From contig NZ_BSEC01000001.1 in NCBI RefSeq assembly GCF_027923385.1, positions 2,950,001-3,014,000 on the forward strand: DNA of 64,000 nt, given 5' to 3'. The notes beneath the pieces are model-generated. The model was not told the DNA's origin. It ran no database searches and saw nothing but the letters and a program-made list of their open reading frames with translations. Shown in pieces: positions 46,791 through 60,023 of this stretch. Origin of the DNA: Methylocystis echinoides. Lineage in GTDB: Bacteria > Pseudomonadota > Alphaproteobacteria > Rhizobiales > Beijerinckiaceae. Position numbers and translations under genes: made by a program. Every line of letters starts with the position of its first letter. Positions within the stretch are counted from its first letter, which is position 1.

Positions 46791-48040
46791 GTCGCGGCCT
46801 CGCATGTGGCAAGAATATCGGCAAGGCGCCCGACGAGCCGCGTCGCGACCGCCGCCTTGGCGAGACGCGGCCAGCTTTCGACGCCATCGCGCGACACGAG
46901 ATGCGCCTCATTGGCGTCGCCGCCGAAGACGCCCGAGCCTTCGGAAACATCATTGGCGACGATGAGATCGCAGCCCTTGCGGATGAGCTTTTCGCGAGCG
47001 TGGGCGATGACATCCTGCGTCTCGGCCGCGAAGCCGACGACGAGGCGCGGGCGACGCGCGCCGCCGGCGACGCCCGCCAGAATGTCGGGGTTCTCGACGA
47101 GCGAGAAAACCGGCGCGCGCGCGCCCTTCTCTTTCTTGATCTTCTGCGGCGCGACGTCGACGCGCCAGTCGGCGACGGCCGCCGCGCCGATGAACACATC
47201 CGCCGGCAGGGCGCGCTCGACCGCCGCGAACATGTCGCGCGCGCTTTCAACCCGGACCACGTCGCAGCCGGGCGGATCGGGCAGCGTGACCGGGCCGGAA
47301 ACGAGCGTCACCCGCGCCCCGGCGGCGGCGGCGGCGGCGGCGATGGCGTGGCCCTGCTTGCCCGAGGAGCGATTGGCGATGTAGCGCACGGGATCGATGG
47401 CCTCATGCGTCGGGCCCGAGGTGACGATCACATGCCGTCCCGTCAGCGGGCCATGCGCGCTGGCGCCGGGCAGCGGCAGGCGCGTGTCGCCGGACAGCGC
47501 GGCCTCGATGGCGGCGACGATTTCCAGCGGCTCGCTCATGCGGCCAGGCCCATGCTCGCCGCAGGCCATGTCGCCGTCATTGGGGCCGACGAACAGCGCG
47601 CCGTCGCGTTTCAGCGTCGCGACATTGCGCTGCGTGGCCGGCGCCAGCCACATGCGCAGATTCATCGCCGGCGCATAGAGCGCGCGCTTGTCGGTGGCGA
47701 GCAGCAAAGTGGTGGCGAGATCGTCGCACAGGCCCTGCGCCGCGCGGGCGAGCAGATGCGCCGTCGCGGGCGCGACGACGATGAGATCCGCCTCCCGCGA
47801 CAGCTGGATGTGCCCCATCTCCTGCTCATCCGTGGCGGAGAAAAGGTCGTCGTAAACTTTCTCGCCCGCGAGGCTGACGAAGGCGAGGGGCGTGACGAAT
47901 TCCCTGGCGGCGGCGGTCATGACGACCCGCACCCGCGCGCCGCGCGCGCGCAGCCGGCGGACGAGGTCGAGCGACTTGTAGACGGCGATCCCGCCGCCCA
48001 CGATCAGCAAAATACGCTTGCTTTCAAGGCTTTCAGTCAC
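46787..48040 (-). CDS. coaBC: Bifunctional phosphopantothenoylcysteine decarboxylase/phosphopantothenate-cysteine ligase
   Basis: About 417 residues. The CoaC half (1-180) has [28 protein letters not shown] and [13 protein letters not shown]. The CoaB half starts at [21 protein letters not shown] and includes AAVADWRV and KIKKE. Both steps build 4'-phosphopantetheine for coenzyme A. The start is GTG at 48040 or 48049; no ATG fits. It heads a coupled run of coaBC-dut-rrf2. Confidence 0.94.
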   Translation of the reverse strand: MTESLESKRILLIVGGGIAVYKSLDLVRRLRARGARVRVVMTAAAREFVTPLAFVSLAGEKVYDDLFSATDEQEMGHIQLSREADLIVVAPATAHLLARAAQGLCDDLATTLLLATDKRALYAPAMNLRMWLAPATQRNVATLKRDGALFVGPNDGDMACGEHGPGRMSEPLEIVAAIEAALSGDTRLPLPGASAHGPLTGRHVIVTSGPTHEAIDPVRYIANRSSGKQGHAIAAAAAAAGARVTLVSGPVTLPDPPGCDVVRVESARDMFAAVERALPADVFIGAAAVADWRVDVAPQKIKKEKGARAPVFSLVENPDILAGVAGGARRPRLVVGFAAETQDVIAHAREKLIRKGCDLIVANDVSEGSGVFGGDANEAHLVSRDGVESWPRLAKAAVATRLVGRLADILATCEAAT

Positions 48041-48223
48041 TTCTTGCACCCAATGGGACCGATCCCGCCCCCGTCGCGCGCGGAGAATACAGATTTTGGG
48101 CGGAACGCCAAAGCGACCACCGGCCGCAGGCCGGACGCCGTCTTTATGGAGTCGACCTTTGCCGAGCGGACATTTAATCTTCCGCAACGCCCTTTCGCGA
48201 CTCAGGCGAGCCGTCAAGTCCCC

Positions 48224-48775
48224 ATGAACCATTTGAAAATATTCAAGAGAACTCCGCACGCGCTGGCGCTTGGGCTGGCGTTTCTTGCTCTCGCGCCCGC
48301 AGGCGCGGCGCAGGCGCGCGACCGTGAGCAGGCGTCCGCGATCATTGTCGGCGCCGACGCCACCGCCCCCGCGCCCCAGCAGAAGCCGGCCAGTCTCGGC
48401 CGCAGCTTCGTGCCGCTGCATTCGACGCTGATGGGCCAGGGCGGCATGACGCGGCTGAATTTCTCGGGCGCGCTGTCGATCCACAATTCGTCCGCCACGC
48501 AGACGCTGATGGTGGAGAAGATCGACTATCGCGGCGGCGCAGGCCAGATCGTCGAGAGCTATCTCGCCGAACCGATCTATCTGAAGCCCTATGCGTCCAT
48601 GCAGATCATCATCGCGCAGGACGACGTGCGCGCCGGCGTCGGGGCCAGCTTCACGGTCGACTGGGCGACGCAGCCCGGCGCGGACGAACCGCTCATCGAG
48701 GCGGTCATGGCGTCCTTCGTGGGAACGCGCGGCTACAGCTTCCTCTCGCCCGGCCGGCGCGTATCGCGCCCCTGA
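48224..48775 (+). CDS. DUF3124 domain secreted protein
   Basis: 183 residues. A signal peptide (KRTPHALALGLAFLALAPAGAAQA) is followed by a domain matching DUF3124 in outline: SFVPLHSTL, LSIHNSSATQTLMVEKIDYR, YLKPYASMQIII and FTVDWA. It is a beta-rich periplasmic protein with no known function. It is divergent from coaBC, and recF follows after a 129-base gap holding a repeat remnant. Confidence 0.8.
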   Translation: MNHLKIFKRTPHALALGLAFLALAPAGAAQARDREQASAIIVGADATAPAPQQKPASLGRSFVPLHSTLMGQGGMTRLNFSGALSIHNSSATQTLMVEKIDYRGGAGQIVESYLAEPIYLKPYASMQIIIAQDDVRAGVGASFTVDWATQPGADEPLIEAVMASFVGTRGYSFLSPGRRVSRP

Positions 48776-48781
48776 TGCATT

Positions 48782-48904
48782 GATGGCGCAAGGCCCCCTC
48801 CCCGTCCAAGCAGGAGACGGGATACGCGCGACCCGCATTCTCGATGAAGGCGACGATCCGCACCGTCTCCCGCGACGCGGGGCAGGGTTGCGGAGGGGGG
48901 CGCG
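48782..48904. repeat. Repeat remnant before recF
   Basis: The words CCCCCTCCCCGTCCAAGCAG and ATTCTCGATGAAGGC match the copy in gluQRS (CTCGATGAAGGC), in a diverged form. It separates the DUF3124 gene from recF. Confidence 0.45.
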
Positions 48905-50023
48905 GTGACGCCTCCCGCGCCAGTCGTGCGCCGCCTGATCCTCTCCGACTACCGCTCCTACACACTGGCGCGCTGCGACATCGACGCGCGACGGGTCGCG
49001 CTCGTCGGCGAGAATGGCGCGGGTAAGACCAATGTGCTCGAAGCCCTGTCGCTTTACTCGCCGGGCCGCGGCCTGCGCCGCGCTGAGCTTGCCGATTGCG
49101 CACGCCGCGATGGCCCCGGCGGCTTCGCGGTTTCGCTCGACATCGCTTTCGACGACGCGACAACCCAGCTCGGCCACGGCCTGACGCCCGAAGGCGATCG
49201 GCAGTTTCGCATCGACCGCGCCCCGGTCGGCTCAGCGCGCGCCTTCGCCGATCACCTGCGCGTGCTGTGGCTCACGCCCGCCATGGACGGGCTCTTCAAC
49301 GGCGCCGCCGGCGAGCGGAGACGCTTTCTGGACCGCCTCGCGCTGGGCGTCGACGCCGATCACGGCGGGCGCGTCAACAGGCTCGAGCGCGCGCTGCGCA
49401 ATCGCAATCGGCTGCTCGAAGAAGGCGTCGCCGACCGCCGCTGGCTCGACGCGGCCGAGCAGGAAATCGCCTCGCTCGGCGTCGCCGTGGCGGCGGCGCG
49501 GCGCGAGACGGTGTCACGCCTTGCTGCGCAGATCGTCACCGGCGAGAGCGTCTTCCCCTGGGCGGAGGTCGCCATCGAGGGCGAGATCGAAGGCTGGCTC
49601 GCCGAGGCGCCGGCACTTGCGGTGGAGGAGCGGTTTCGCGAGGCGCTCGCGCAGACGCGACGCCGCGACGCCGCCGCCGGACGCACGCTCACCGGCCCGC
49701 AGACGAGCGATCTCGCCGTGCGTCACGGCCCCAAGAACGAGGCCGCGCGCGACTGCTCCACCGGCGAGCAGAAAGCGCTGCTGATGGGCCTCACCCTCGC
49801 CCATGCGCGGCTCGTCGGCGAGATGACCGGCAAGGCGCCGCTGCTGCTGCTCGACGAAGTCGCCGCGCATTTCGATCCGATACGCCGCGAGGCGCTGTTT
49901 GCGGAGCTGGAGACGCTCGGCGGGCAAGTGTGGATGACCGGCGCGGATCCCCTGCTCTTCGATTCGCTGCGCGGACGCGCGGACATCATGCAGGTGACGC
50001 CGGGACGCATCGCGCGTTTGTGA
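48905..50023 (+). CDS. recF: DNA replication and repair protein RecF
   Basis: 372 residues of the SMC-like ATPase RecF. Walker A is GENGAGKTNVLEALSL, the signature region is STGEQKALLMGLTLAHA, and Walker B is LLLLDEVAAHFD. It loads RecA at gaps with RecOR. The start is GTG at 48905. In many bacteria recF lies between dnaN and gyrB; here dnaN is absent and gyrB is 4 kb away. Confidence 0.94.
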   Translation: MTPPAPVVRRLILSDYRSYTLARCDIDARRVALVGENGAGKTNVLEALSLYSPGRGLRRAELADCARRDGPGGFAVSLDIAFDDATTQLGHGLTPEGDRQFRIDRAPVGSARAFADHLRVLWLTPAMDGLFNGAAGERRRFLDRLALGVDADHGGRVNRLERALRNRNRLLEEGVADRRWLDAAEQEIASLGVAVAAARRETVSRLAAQIVTGESVFPWAEVAIEGEIEGWLAEAPALAVEERFREALAQTRRRDAAAGRTLTGPQTSDLAVRHGPKNEAARDCSTGEQKALLMGLTLAHARLVGEMTGKAPLLLLDEVAAHFDPIRREALFAELETLGGQVWMTGADPLLFDSLRGRADIMQVTPGRIARL

Positions 50024-50061
50024 ACGGGAGGCCCGCGACGCCTTGTCCCTCACCACCCGCC

Positions 50062-51231
50062 TCACGGCTGCAGCATCACCTTGATGCAGCCATCCTTGTG
50101 ATTGCGGAATGTCTTGTAAAGCTCCGGCCCTTCGTCGAGCGTGCCCCGATGCGTGACGACGAAGGAGGGATCGATGTCGCCGCGTTCGATGCGTTCCAGC
50201 AGCTTCGGCATGTAACGCTGCACCGGCGTCTGCGCCATGCGGAAGGTCAAGCCGCGGTTGACCGCCGAGCCCATCGGAAACTTGTCGACGAAGCCGCCAT
50301 AGACGCCGACGATCGAAACCGTTCCGAAATTGCGGCAGCACTGAATCGCCTGCCGCAGCACATGTGGCTGATCGGTCGCGAGGAAGGCGGCGACCTTCAC
50401 GCGATCGACCATGGAGTCGATGCTTGCCGTCGGATCGGGCTCCGTGCCCACCGCGTCGATGCAGGCGTCGGCGCCGCGTCCCTTGGTCATGCTCTGGATT
50501 GCTTCGTAGATGTCGACCTTGTGGAAATCGAGCGTCTCGGCGCCGGCCTTGGCCGCGAGCGCCAGCCGCTCCGGAACCGCGTCGATGGCAATGACGCGCT
50601 CGGCGCCGAGCATGAAAGCGCTGCGAATGGCGAACTGTCCCACCGGCCCGCAGCCCCAGATGGCGATCGTGTCGCCCGGTTTGATGTCGCAGAATTCGGC
50701 GGCCATGTAGCCGGTCGGGAAAATATCGGAGAGAAACAGCGCCTGATCGTCGGTGAGCGTCTGTGGAACCTTGATCGGCCCGACGTCGGCGTGCGGCACG
50801 CGCAGATATTCCGCCTGTCCGCCGCGATAACCGCCGAGCAGATGCGAATAGCCGAACAGACCGGCCGGCGAATGGCCCCACAGCGTCTCGGCCTTTTCAT
50901 GATCCGGATTGGTGCGGTCACAGGCCGAATAATAGCCATGTTTGCAAAACCAGCATTCCCCGCAGGAGATGGTGAAGGGCACGACGACACGGTCGCCGAC
51001 CTTGAGGTTTTTCACCAGCGAACCGGCTTCCACGACTTCGCCCATCGTCTCGTGGCCGAGCACGTCGCCGCTTTTCATCTGCGGAATCACGCCGTCATAG
51101 ATATGGATGTCGGAGCCGCAGATGGCGCAGGCCGTGACCTTGATCACGGCGTCGCGCGGGTCTTCGATCGTCGGATCGGGAACGCTTTCGCAGCGAATGT
51201 CGCCTTTGCCGTGATAGGTGAGCGCCTTCAT
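50062..51231 (-). CDS. Zinc-dependent alcohol dehydrogenase
   Basis: 389 residues of the medium-chain dehydrogenase family. The catalytic zinc ligands are in CAICGSDIH and GHETMG, and structural zinc is bound by [15 protein letters not shown]. The cofactor fold is [15 protein letters not shown]. The length and the central insertion resemble the formaldehyde-dehydrogenase-like (FdhA/threonine-type) group; the actual alcohol or aldehyde is not determined. It is divergent from recQ with 158 bases between. Confidence 0.88.
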   Translation of the reverse strand: MKALTYHGKGDIRCESVPDPTIEDPRDAVIKVTACAICGSDIHIYDGVIPQMKSGDVLGHETMGEVVEAGSLVKNLKVGDRVVVPFTISCGECWFCKHGYYSACDRTNPDHEKAETLWGHSPAGLFGYSHLLGGYRGGQAEYLRVPHADVGPIKVPQTLTDDQALFLSDIFPTGYMAAEFCDIKPGDTIAIWGCGPVGQFAIRSAFMLGAERVIAIDAVPERLALAAKAGAETLDFHKVDIYEAIQSMTKGRGADACIDAVGTEPDPTASIDSMVDRVKVAAFLATDQPHVLRQAIQCCRNFGTVSIVGVYGGFVDKFPMGSAVNRGLTFRMAQTPVQRYMPKLLERIERGDIDPSFVVTHRGTLDEGPELYKTFRNHKDGCIKVMLQP

Positions 51232-51389
51232 TGCTGTTTGCTCCCGCTTCGGCCGCGCCCCCCGGTCGGGAACGCGCCGGTTGGGAACTTGCCAGGGACG
51301 CCCTGGTTCCGTCTTTCGGGCCTCGTCCGCCGGCGGCGCGCGCTACCGACACATTCGCGCCCACGCCCCGCCTGTGTTATCCCCTGACC

Positions 51390-53189
51390 ATGTCCACGCT
51401 TCCCCCGCAGGCGCGCGCGCTGCTCAAATCCGTTTTCGGCTACGATGATTTTCGCCCCGGTCAGGCCGAGATCGTCGCGGCCGTGCTCGCGGGCGGCCCG
51501 GTTCTCGCCATCATGCCGACCGGCAGCGGCAAATCCATGTGCTACCAGCTTCCCGCGCTCATCGAGGACGCGCTGACGGTCGTGGTGTCGCCGCTCATCG
51601 CGCTGATGCGCGATCAGGTGCGGCAGATGCAGGCGCTCGGCGTCGCGGCGGCGACGCTCAACTCCGCCAACAGCGCGGCCGAAAACGACGACGCGCGCCG
51701 CGCCATGCGCGATGGCGACCTGCGCCTTCTGTTCGTTTCGCCGGAGCGCCTGCTCATGGACGGCCTGATCGCGGAGCTGCGCCGCGCGGGCCCGCGCCGC
51801 CTCGCCATCGACGAGGCGCATTGCGTCTCGGAATGGGGACATGACTTCCGCCCGGAATATCGCGAAATCGGCCGCGCGGCGGAGGCGCTCGGCAATGTGC
51901 AGGTCATCGGCCTCACCGCCACCGCCGACGCGGCGACGCGCGAGGACATCGCACGGCGCCTGTTCCCGGCCCCGCCACAGCTTTTCCTGCACAGTTTCGA
52001 CCGACCGAACATCGCCCTGAATTTTGCGGCGAAGGACCAGCCGCGCCGGCAATTGTCCCGCTTTCTGGAGCGCCACAAGGGCGAGAGCGGGATCGTCTAT
52101 TGTTCGTCGCGCCAGCGCACCGAGGACCTCGCCGCCTATTTCAACGAGCAGGGGCACGACGCGCTCGCCTATCATGCGGGGCTCGACCTCGAGACGCGCA
52201 ATCGCAACGGCGACCGCTTTCTGCGCGAGGATGGCGTCATCGCCGTCGCGACCATCGCCTTCGGCATGGGCGTCAACAAGCCGGACGTGCGTTTCGTGGC
52301 GCATGCCGACATGCCGTCCTCGGTCGAATCCTACTATCAGGAAATCGGCCGCGCCGGTCGCGACGGCCTGCCCGCCGATACGCTCACACTCTACAGTCTC
52401 GACGACATGGCGTTCCGCCGTCGCCGCATCGACGAGAAGGAGGTCAGCGACGCGCGCCGCCGCATCGAGCATGAGCGCTTTTCGGCGCTGGCCCTGCTGT
52501 GCGAGACCCCGCAGTGCCGGCGTCAGACGCTGCTGGCCTATTTCGCCGAAGAGGCGCAGCCCTGCGGGCGCTGCGACGTCTGTCAGGGCAAGGTCGCCGT
52601 CTTCGATGGCGCCATCGCCGCGCAGAAGGCGCTGTCGGCCGTCTATCGCACCGGCCAGCGTTTCGGCTCCACGCATCTCGCCAATGTGCTGGTCGGCGAC
52701 GCCACCGACACCGTGCGCCGCCATGGCCATGACGCGATCAAGACATTCGGCGTCGGCAAGGAACATACGAAACACGAATGGGCGTCGATCCTGCGCCAGC
52801 TTTTCGCCGCCGGGGCGTTGCAGACGGCGAGCGCCGAGCATGGCGGCTTCGCATTGACCGAGAAAGGCGCCGACATCCTCTACGGCAGGGAGAATATCCT
52901 GCTGCGCAGCGATCCGCTGACGCCGCGCGAGCGCCGCCGCAAGGAGGTGGCGACGCTCGACGAGGCGTCCGATCGCATCCTCGCCGCGCTGAAGCGCAAG
53001 CGCCGCGAACTCGCGCAGGAGGAAGGCGTGCCGGCTTACGTGATCTTCGCCGACCGCACGCTGATCGACATGGCGGAAAAGCGCCCGGCGACGCTCGACG
53101 AGATGCTCGCCGTGCATGGCGTCGGCGAACGCAAGCTGGCGCGTTACGGCGACGCCTTTCTGGAGGCGCTGAACGACGCGCTGGTGTGA
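51390..53189 (+). CDS. recQ: ATP-dependent DNA helicase RecQ
   Basis: 599 residues. Motif I is [14 protein letters not shown], and motif II is [17 protein letters not shown]. The zinc-binding region has C-x5-C and CGRCDVC. A winged helix and a C-terminal HRDC domain ([26 protein letters not shown]) complete the RecQ layout. It unwinds recombination intermediates 3' to 5'. The start at 51390 (MSTLPPQA) follows a non-coding stretch. Confidence 0.96.
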   Translation: MSTLPPQARALLKSVFGYDDFRPGQAEIVAAVLAGGPVLAIMPTGSGKSMCYQLPALIEDALTVVVSPLIALMRDQVRQMQALGVAAATLNSANSAAENDDARRAMRDGDLRLLFVSPERLLMDGLIAELRRAGPRRLAIDEAHCVSEWGHDFRPEYREIGRAAEALGNVQVIGLTATADAATREDIARRLFPAPPQLFLHSFDRPNIALNFAAKDQPRRQLSRFLERHKGESGIVYCSSRQRTEDLAAYFNEQGHDALAYHAGLDLETRNRNGDRFLREDGVIAVATIAFGMGVNKPDVRFVAHADMPSSVESYYQEIGRAGRDGLPADTLTLYSLDDMAFRRRRIDEKEVSDARRRIEHERFSALALLCETPQCRRQTLLAYFAEEAQPCGRCDVCQGKVAVFDGAIAAQKALSAVYRTGQRFGSTHLANVLVGDATDTVRRHGHDAIKTFGVGKEHTKHEWASILRQLFAAGALQTASAEHGGFALTEKGADILYGRENILLRSDPLTPRERRRKEVATLDEASDRILAALKRKRRELAQEEGVPAYVIFADRTLIDMAEKRPATLDEMLAVHGVGERKLARYGDAFLEALNDALV

Positions 53190-53288
53190 GCGCGGCAAGC
53201 CCCCGCCCTGTCCCTTCGTGAGAGGTCCCCGACGGTCACGCTCTGGCGCCCCGGTTGCACGCTGTCGCGCAACCGAAAGGCGGCCAAC

Positions 53289-53894
53289 ATGAAATTCTAC
53301 ATGACTCCGGGCTCCTGCTCGACAGGAATCCATATCCTGCTCGAAGAGATCGGCCTCGTGTTCGAGGCCCATGTGCTCAATCTGCCGCGCGGGGACCATC
53401 TCGAGCCCGAGTATCTCGCCATCAACCCGCATGGGACGATCCCCACGCTGCTGCGCGACGACGGAACCGCGCTGACCGATTTCGTCAGCATCGCGACATG
53501 GCTGGCGCAAAGCTACCCACGCCGCAAACTCATGCCGGAGGACCCTGCCCTCGCGGACGAAGCGCGCGCCATTCTCGACTTCTGCACCCGGCATATTCAC
53601 GGGGAAGGCTTCCGGCGCGTGTTCACCCCGGAGCGTTACGCCGGCGATCGGGAGGCGACGGTGGCGGAAGGCCGCGCCATGGCCGCCGCCGGGCTGGAGG
53701 CCATCAGCAGCGCGCTCGCCGGGCGCGAATACGCCGTCGGGGCCTTCTCGATTGCAGACGCGGCGCTGTTCTATGTCGAGTTCTGGGCCGACAAGACCGG
53801 CATGGCTTTGCCCCCGAATTGCCTAGCTCATTACCAGCGCATGAAAAAGCGTCCCGCCGTCGCGCAGGTTCTGGCCGAGGAAGGCTATCGCTGA
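53289..53894 (+). CDS. Glutathione S-transferase family protein
   Basis: 201 residues. The thioredoxin-like N-terminal domain has [20 protein letters not shown] and [11 protein letters not shown], with the cis-Pro that binds glutathione. The helical C-terminal domain includes [19 protein letters not shown]. The Ser-Cys-Ser segment near residue 10 is compatible with a beta-class enzyme. The substrate is unknown. It is followed by an A/T-rich gap of about 150 bases, probably the gyrB promoter. Confidence 0.9.
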   Translation: MKFYMTPGSCSTGIHILLEEIGLVFEAHVLNLPRGDHLEPEYLAINPHGTIPTLLRDDGTALTDFVSIATWLAQSYPRRKLMPEDPALADEARAILDFCTRHIHGEGFRRVFTPERYAGDREATVAEGRAMAAAGLEAISSALAGREYAVGAFSIADAALFYVEFWADKTGMALPPNCLAHYQRMKKRPAVAQVLAEEGYR

Positions 53895-53993
53895 GGCAAG
53901 GCGGCCCATACGGAAAGCAGGTTTACAATCAAACATTTGTAGACATCGAAATTCATCTTTTCTGGCGTGTATTTGCCTTGCAATCACGCCTAA

Positions 53994-56483
<2,490 letters not shown>

Positions 56484-56511
56484 CGGAGGCTTGACCCTCC
56501 GGGTGTGAGTT

Positions 56512-57312
56512 ATGTTTGAGGAAACAGAACTTCTCGAGTTGTTCCAGCGCACGCTGGCCTGTGATTACGACGACGACGACGCGTGGGAGGCGGTGAACGC
56601 GCTGCGCGCGTCGGGGGCGCGGCAGGTTTTCGACAAGGCGGCCGAATGGCTGCGCTCTGAAAATCCGCTGGAGCGCGCGCGCGCGGCGGATATTCTGGGA
56701 CAGATTGGCGTGGGACCGGGCAAGAAGCACGCCTTCCCCGCGGAAGCCTGCGATCTGCTTCTCACGCTTCTTCTCAATGAGTCGCATGCGCGCGCCGCCG
56801 CGTCCGCGCTCGTCGCGCTCGGCCATATCGAAGACCCGCGCGCCCTGCCCCCCATCTACAGATTCGTCGCGCATGAGGATCCGGTGCTGCGTCATGCCGT
56901 CGCTTTCGCGCTCGGCTGCTTCGCGAAGGACTCCGCCGCCCTTCCCGGCCTCATGGTGCTGATGAGCGACACGGATGAGGATGTTCGCGACTGGGCGACG
57001 TTCAGCCTCGGCGTCTGGGGCGATCTCGACTCCGCGCGCGTGCGCGAGGCGCTGGCGCGTCGACTCGGCGACGACTTCGACAATGTGCGGCTCGAGGCCA
57101 TCGCCGGTCTCGCCAAACGTAACGACAAGCGCGTGCTTCCCGCATTGATCGAGACGCTGGACGCGACGCGCGGCGCGCCGGACGCGAAGCTCGCCGAGGC
57201 GGCCTGCCTGATGCTGGGGCTGCGGCGCGAACCGCGGCACTGGAAGGGTCCCGATTACGCGCTCGCCCTGCGCCATCAGTTCGGCTGCGACGCCGCGCCC
57301 GTCTGGCAATAG
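56512..57312 (+). CDS. HEAT-repeat protein
   Basis: 266 residues of repeated helical pairs, each roughly 30-40 residues (ARAADILGQIG, AAASALVALGHIEDPRAL, LRHAVAFALGCFA, VRDWATFSLGVWGD, VRLEAIAGLAKRNDKRVLPAL). They are typical of PBS-lyase-like HEAT repeats. These proteins act as scaffolds; the partner is not evident. It starts 28 bases after the gyrB stop and ends 7 bases before the next gene, so the three could be one transcript. Confidence 0.85.
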   Translation: MFEETELLELFQRTLACDYDDDDAWEAVNALRASGARQVFDKAAEWLRSENPLERARAADILGQIGVGPGKKHAFPAEACDLLLTLLLNESHARAAASALVALGHIEDPRALPPIYRFVAHEDPVLRHAVAFALGCFAKDSAALPGLMVLMSDTDEDVRDWATFSLGVWGDLDSARVREALARRLGDDFDNVRLEAIAGLAKRNDKRVLPALIETLDATRGAPDAKLAEAACLMLGLRREPRHWKGPDYALALRHQFGCDAAPVWQ

Positions 57313-57319
57313 GCGCGCG

Positions 57320-57580
57320 ATGATCCGTCTGCTTGTCTGCGTTGGCCCGCGCTGCGACGCCGAAGGCCGCGGGCGCGCGCTGCTCGCAGATGCGCAGGCG
57401 GCGCTCGGGGAAGCCTTCCCTCAGGCGCTTGCCGATGGACGGCTGAAGATTTCGACCCGAGATTGTCTGCGCCACTGCACCCGCGATCCCGTGGTCAGAC
57501 TCGAGCCGTCGGGCGAGGCTTTCGCCGGCCCCGACAGGGAGACGCTCCTGCGGGAAATCGGCGCGGCCCTGGGCGAATAG
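57320..57580 (+). CDS. Thioredoxin-like [2Fe-2S] ferredoxin-type protein
   Basis: 86 residues with C7, C12, C49 and C53 (LLVCVGPRC ... RDCLRHC), the spacing of thioredoxin-fold ferredoxins as in NuoE and cobaltochelatase-associated proteins. The short N-terminal strand begins MIRLLVC. It probably carries one electron or helps in Fe-S delivery. It lies 7 bases after the HEAT protein gene. No specific partner can be named. Confidence 0.78.
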   Translation: MIRLLVCVGPRCDAEGRGRALLADAQAALGEAFPQALADGRLKISTRDCLRHCTRDPVVRLEPSGEAFAGPDRETLLREIGAALGE

Positions 57581-57727
57581 CGGCGCCACCGCCCGATCCT
57601 TCCCGCCTTCGCGCGTTCATCCGCATGCCGACCGTATTTGCGACGCCGGGGCTGCACGGGGGCCAAATCGCCCTAATTTAACGGCTCCGGGCTGACGCGC
57701 GCATCGTCGGCCAAGCGAGCCTCTTCA

Positions 57728-59002
57728 ATGAAACCGCTCTCCCGTCTTCTCGCGGCGGCGCTCGGCCTGATGGCCGCCGCCTGCATGTTCCCGGCTTTCG
57801 CCACGCAGGAACCCTCCCCGGAGGCGCCATCCGCGCAGGAGCCATCCCAGCAAGAGCCCTCCCAGCAAGAGCCATCCGCGCAAGAGCCATCGCAAGAACC
57901 GACCACACGCGCCACGCCGAGTTACGGCCCCGAAACGGCGCGCGCCACTCGCGAGGCCGCGCAACGCTACGCCGATATCGCAAAGTCTGGCGGATGGCCG
58001 CGCATCGCCAAACCACTCGGCCCGGATTCGCACGGCAAGCCCGTCGCCGATCTGCGTCGCCGGCTGGCGATCGAGGGTTACCTCTCAAAGGACGCCAGCG
58101 ACTCCGCCAACTGGGACGCCGCGCTTACCGACGCCGTCAAGGCGTTCCAGGCCAATATGGGGCTGGAGCAAACAGGCGCCGTGTCGCGTCAGACCCTGCG
58201 CGAGCTCAATGTGAAGCCGGCCGACCGAGCCCGCGCGCTCGCGGCGACGGCTGCGCGTCTGTCGCGAATGCGGTTTCACTTCGGCGACCGCTATGTCACC
58301 GTGAACATTCCAGCCACTGCGGTCGAAGCTGTGGAGGGCGACCGGGCGCTGGCGCATTATGACGCCATCGTCGGCGGCAAGCGCGATCCCTCGCCGCAGA
58401 TCGCCACGCGGATCATCTCGGTGGACGTCAACCCGACCTGGACGGTCCCCGCCTCCATCATCCGCAAGGAGCTCCTGCCGAAGCTCAAACGAAATCCCGC
58501 TGCGCTCGCGCGGCAAAATATCCGCGTGCTGGACGGTCGCGGACGCGAGGTCGACCCCTCGAAGCTGCGCCGCCTTTCAGCGTCGCGCGCCGCCCGCTTC
58601 ACCTTCCGCCAGGACCCCGGACCGAAGAACGCCCTCGGCTCGCTTCGCATCAACATGCCGAACAGCTCGGCCGTGTTCATGCACGACACGCCGCAAAAAA
58701 AGCTCTTCGACAGGGACTACCGCTTCCTGTCGCATGGTTGCGTGCGCGTCGAGGGCGTCTACGATCTCGCCGCCTGGCTGCTCGATCCGGAGGGCAAGGA
58801 ATGGGACGAAGCGGCGCTGCGCGACGAGGTCGAGCAAGGCCGCACGGAGAAGATCAGATTGCGCCATCCGACGCCGGTGGCCTGGGTTTACATGACAGGC
58901 TGGGCGACAGGCGATGGCCCCGCGCATTTCCGCCATGACATCTACAATCTCGACAGAGGCGGCAAGTCGAAACCCCGCCACGGCCGCCGCGCCCGCGGGT
59001 GA
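57728..59002 (+). CDS. L,D-transpeptidase (YcbB/YkuD family)
   Basis: 424 residues. A signal peptide ends in ACMFPAFA and is followed by a low-complexity stretch of about five imperfect repeats of EPSQQ/EPSAQ. A peptidoglycan-binding domain (VADLRRRLAIEGYL ... AVKAFQANMGL) precedes the YkuD domain with MHDTPQKKLF and the active-site SHGCVRVEG. It forms 3-3 cross-links in peptidoglycan or anchors lipoprotein. It has the layout of E. coli LdtD. The repeat tract probably acts as a flexible spacer. Confidence 0.92.
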   Translation: MKPLSRLLAAALGLMAAACMFPAFATQEPSPEAPSAQEPSQQEPSQQEPSAQEPSQEPTTRATPSYGPETARATREAAQRYADIAKSGGWPRIAKPLGPDSHGKPVADLRRRLAIEGYLSKDASDSANWDAALTDAVKAFQANMGLEQTGAVSRQTLRELNVKPADRARALAATAARLSRMRFHFGDRYVTVNIPATAVEAVEGDRALAHYDAIVGGKRDPSPQIATRIISVDVNPTWTVPASIIRKELLPKLKRNPAALARQNIRVLDGRGREVDPSKLRRLSASRAARFTFRQDPGPKNALGSLRINMPNSSAVFMHDTPQKKLFDRDYRFLSHGCVRVEGVYDLAAWLLDPEGKEWDEAALRDEVEQGRTEKIRLRHPTPVAWVYMTGWATGDGPAHFRHDIYNLDRGGKSKPRHGRRARG

Positions 59003-59010
59003 CCTTTGCG

Positions 59011-60015
59011 TCAGACGCGCCCGACGCGCGCCGTCGGGCGAAACCGATTGCGAAACGCGCGCCGGAATGGCTGCAAGGGGCGATCGACGTAACGGTACAG
59101 CAGCGCGCTCGCACACAGCACGACACAGAGGAGCAGGAAATGCCGGACCGCATTATCCGGCTTGTATCCCGCGCTCTCAAATAGCCACATCAGCGGGAAA
59201 TGGAACAGAAAGGCCGGATAGGAGAGGCCTCCCAGAAAATGATCGAATTTCGCCTGCGGCAGGCGCGAACATCCCATCAACAGGGGGATTCCGACGACCA
59301 GTCCAAGGCTCGTCTCCACATTGAACGGACGCGCCGCCAGAGCGCCGACCAAAATCGCGCCATACATCAGGCACCCGACAAGCCAGACCGTCGCCACGGC
59401 GCCGTATCGCCTGTCATGCATCTCCATCCCCGCCAGAAATACGAAGAGGACGCCGGGCAGAAGCCGATACCCCCAGACGTCCGTGTCGATGACGCCCATC
59501 CCGGCCATCACCCAAACGACGAGGCTCGCCGCCAGGACACGCGCCCGCCTGTCTGCTGTCAGGCCCATCAGCAGCGGCGCGACGAGGTAGAACTGCAGTT
59601 CGAGACCGAGAGACCAGGCCGGGGGGATCAGCGTGAACTCCTCCGCATCGAACAGCACGCCGGAATGATCGCCGTTCCATCTGAGCCGAAAATCCAGCGG
59701 CGCGATGAACAGATTCGCCAGCCAGTCGGCGCCATCGGGCGGCGGCAGAAATGGCGACGCCACAGGCGCCGCCATCCAGATCGCCGCCGCGAGCAGGAGA
59801 ACGCAGAGATAGGCGGGATAAATCCGCACCGCGCGTTCGGCATAATAGGCCAGGGCCCGGTTGCCGAAAGCCTTCAGGAGATGCGCGGAAACGCGCCCGG
59901 CCAGCAGAAAGAAGATGACGACCGCCGAGACGCCCGGGTTGAACCCCGCGATGGTGACGCCCAGATGGCTGTACATCACCACAAGAGCCAGGCACAGACG
60001 AAGCGTTCCGAACAT
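59011..60015 (-). CDS. Acyltransferase 3 (OafA-like) membrane protein
   Basis: 334 residues with about ten hydrophobic segments. GTLRLCLALVVMYSHLG at the N-terminus and FFLLAGRVSA are typical of the acyltransferase-3 family; RIYPAYLC and SLGLELQFYLVAPLL follow. Such enzymes transfer acetyl or other acyl groups onto surface sugars. The start at 60015 (MFGTLRL) avoids overlap with the TolC gene and matches the family. Placement after the secretion genes suggests that the exported product or envelope glycan is modified. Confidence 0.88.
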   Translation of the reverse strand: MFGTLRLCLALVVMYSHLGVTIAGFNPGVSAVVIFFLLAGRVSAHLLKAFGNRALAYYAERAVRIYPAYLCVLLLAAAIWMAAPVASPFLPPPDGADWLANLFIAPLDFRLRWNGDHSGVLFDAEEFTLIPPAWSLGLELQFYLVAPLLMGLTADRRARVLAASLVVWVMAGMGVIDTDVWGYRLLPGVLFVFLAGMEMHDRRYGAVATVWLVGCLMYGAILVGALAARPFNVETSLGLVVGIPLLMGCSRLPQAKFDHFLGGLSYPAFLFHFPLMWLFESAGYKPDNAVRHFLLLCVVLCASALLYRYVDRPLQPFRRAFRNRFRPTARVGRV

Positions 60016-60023
60016 GCCGCGGC

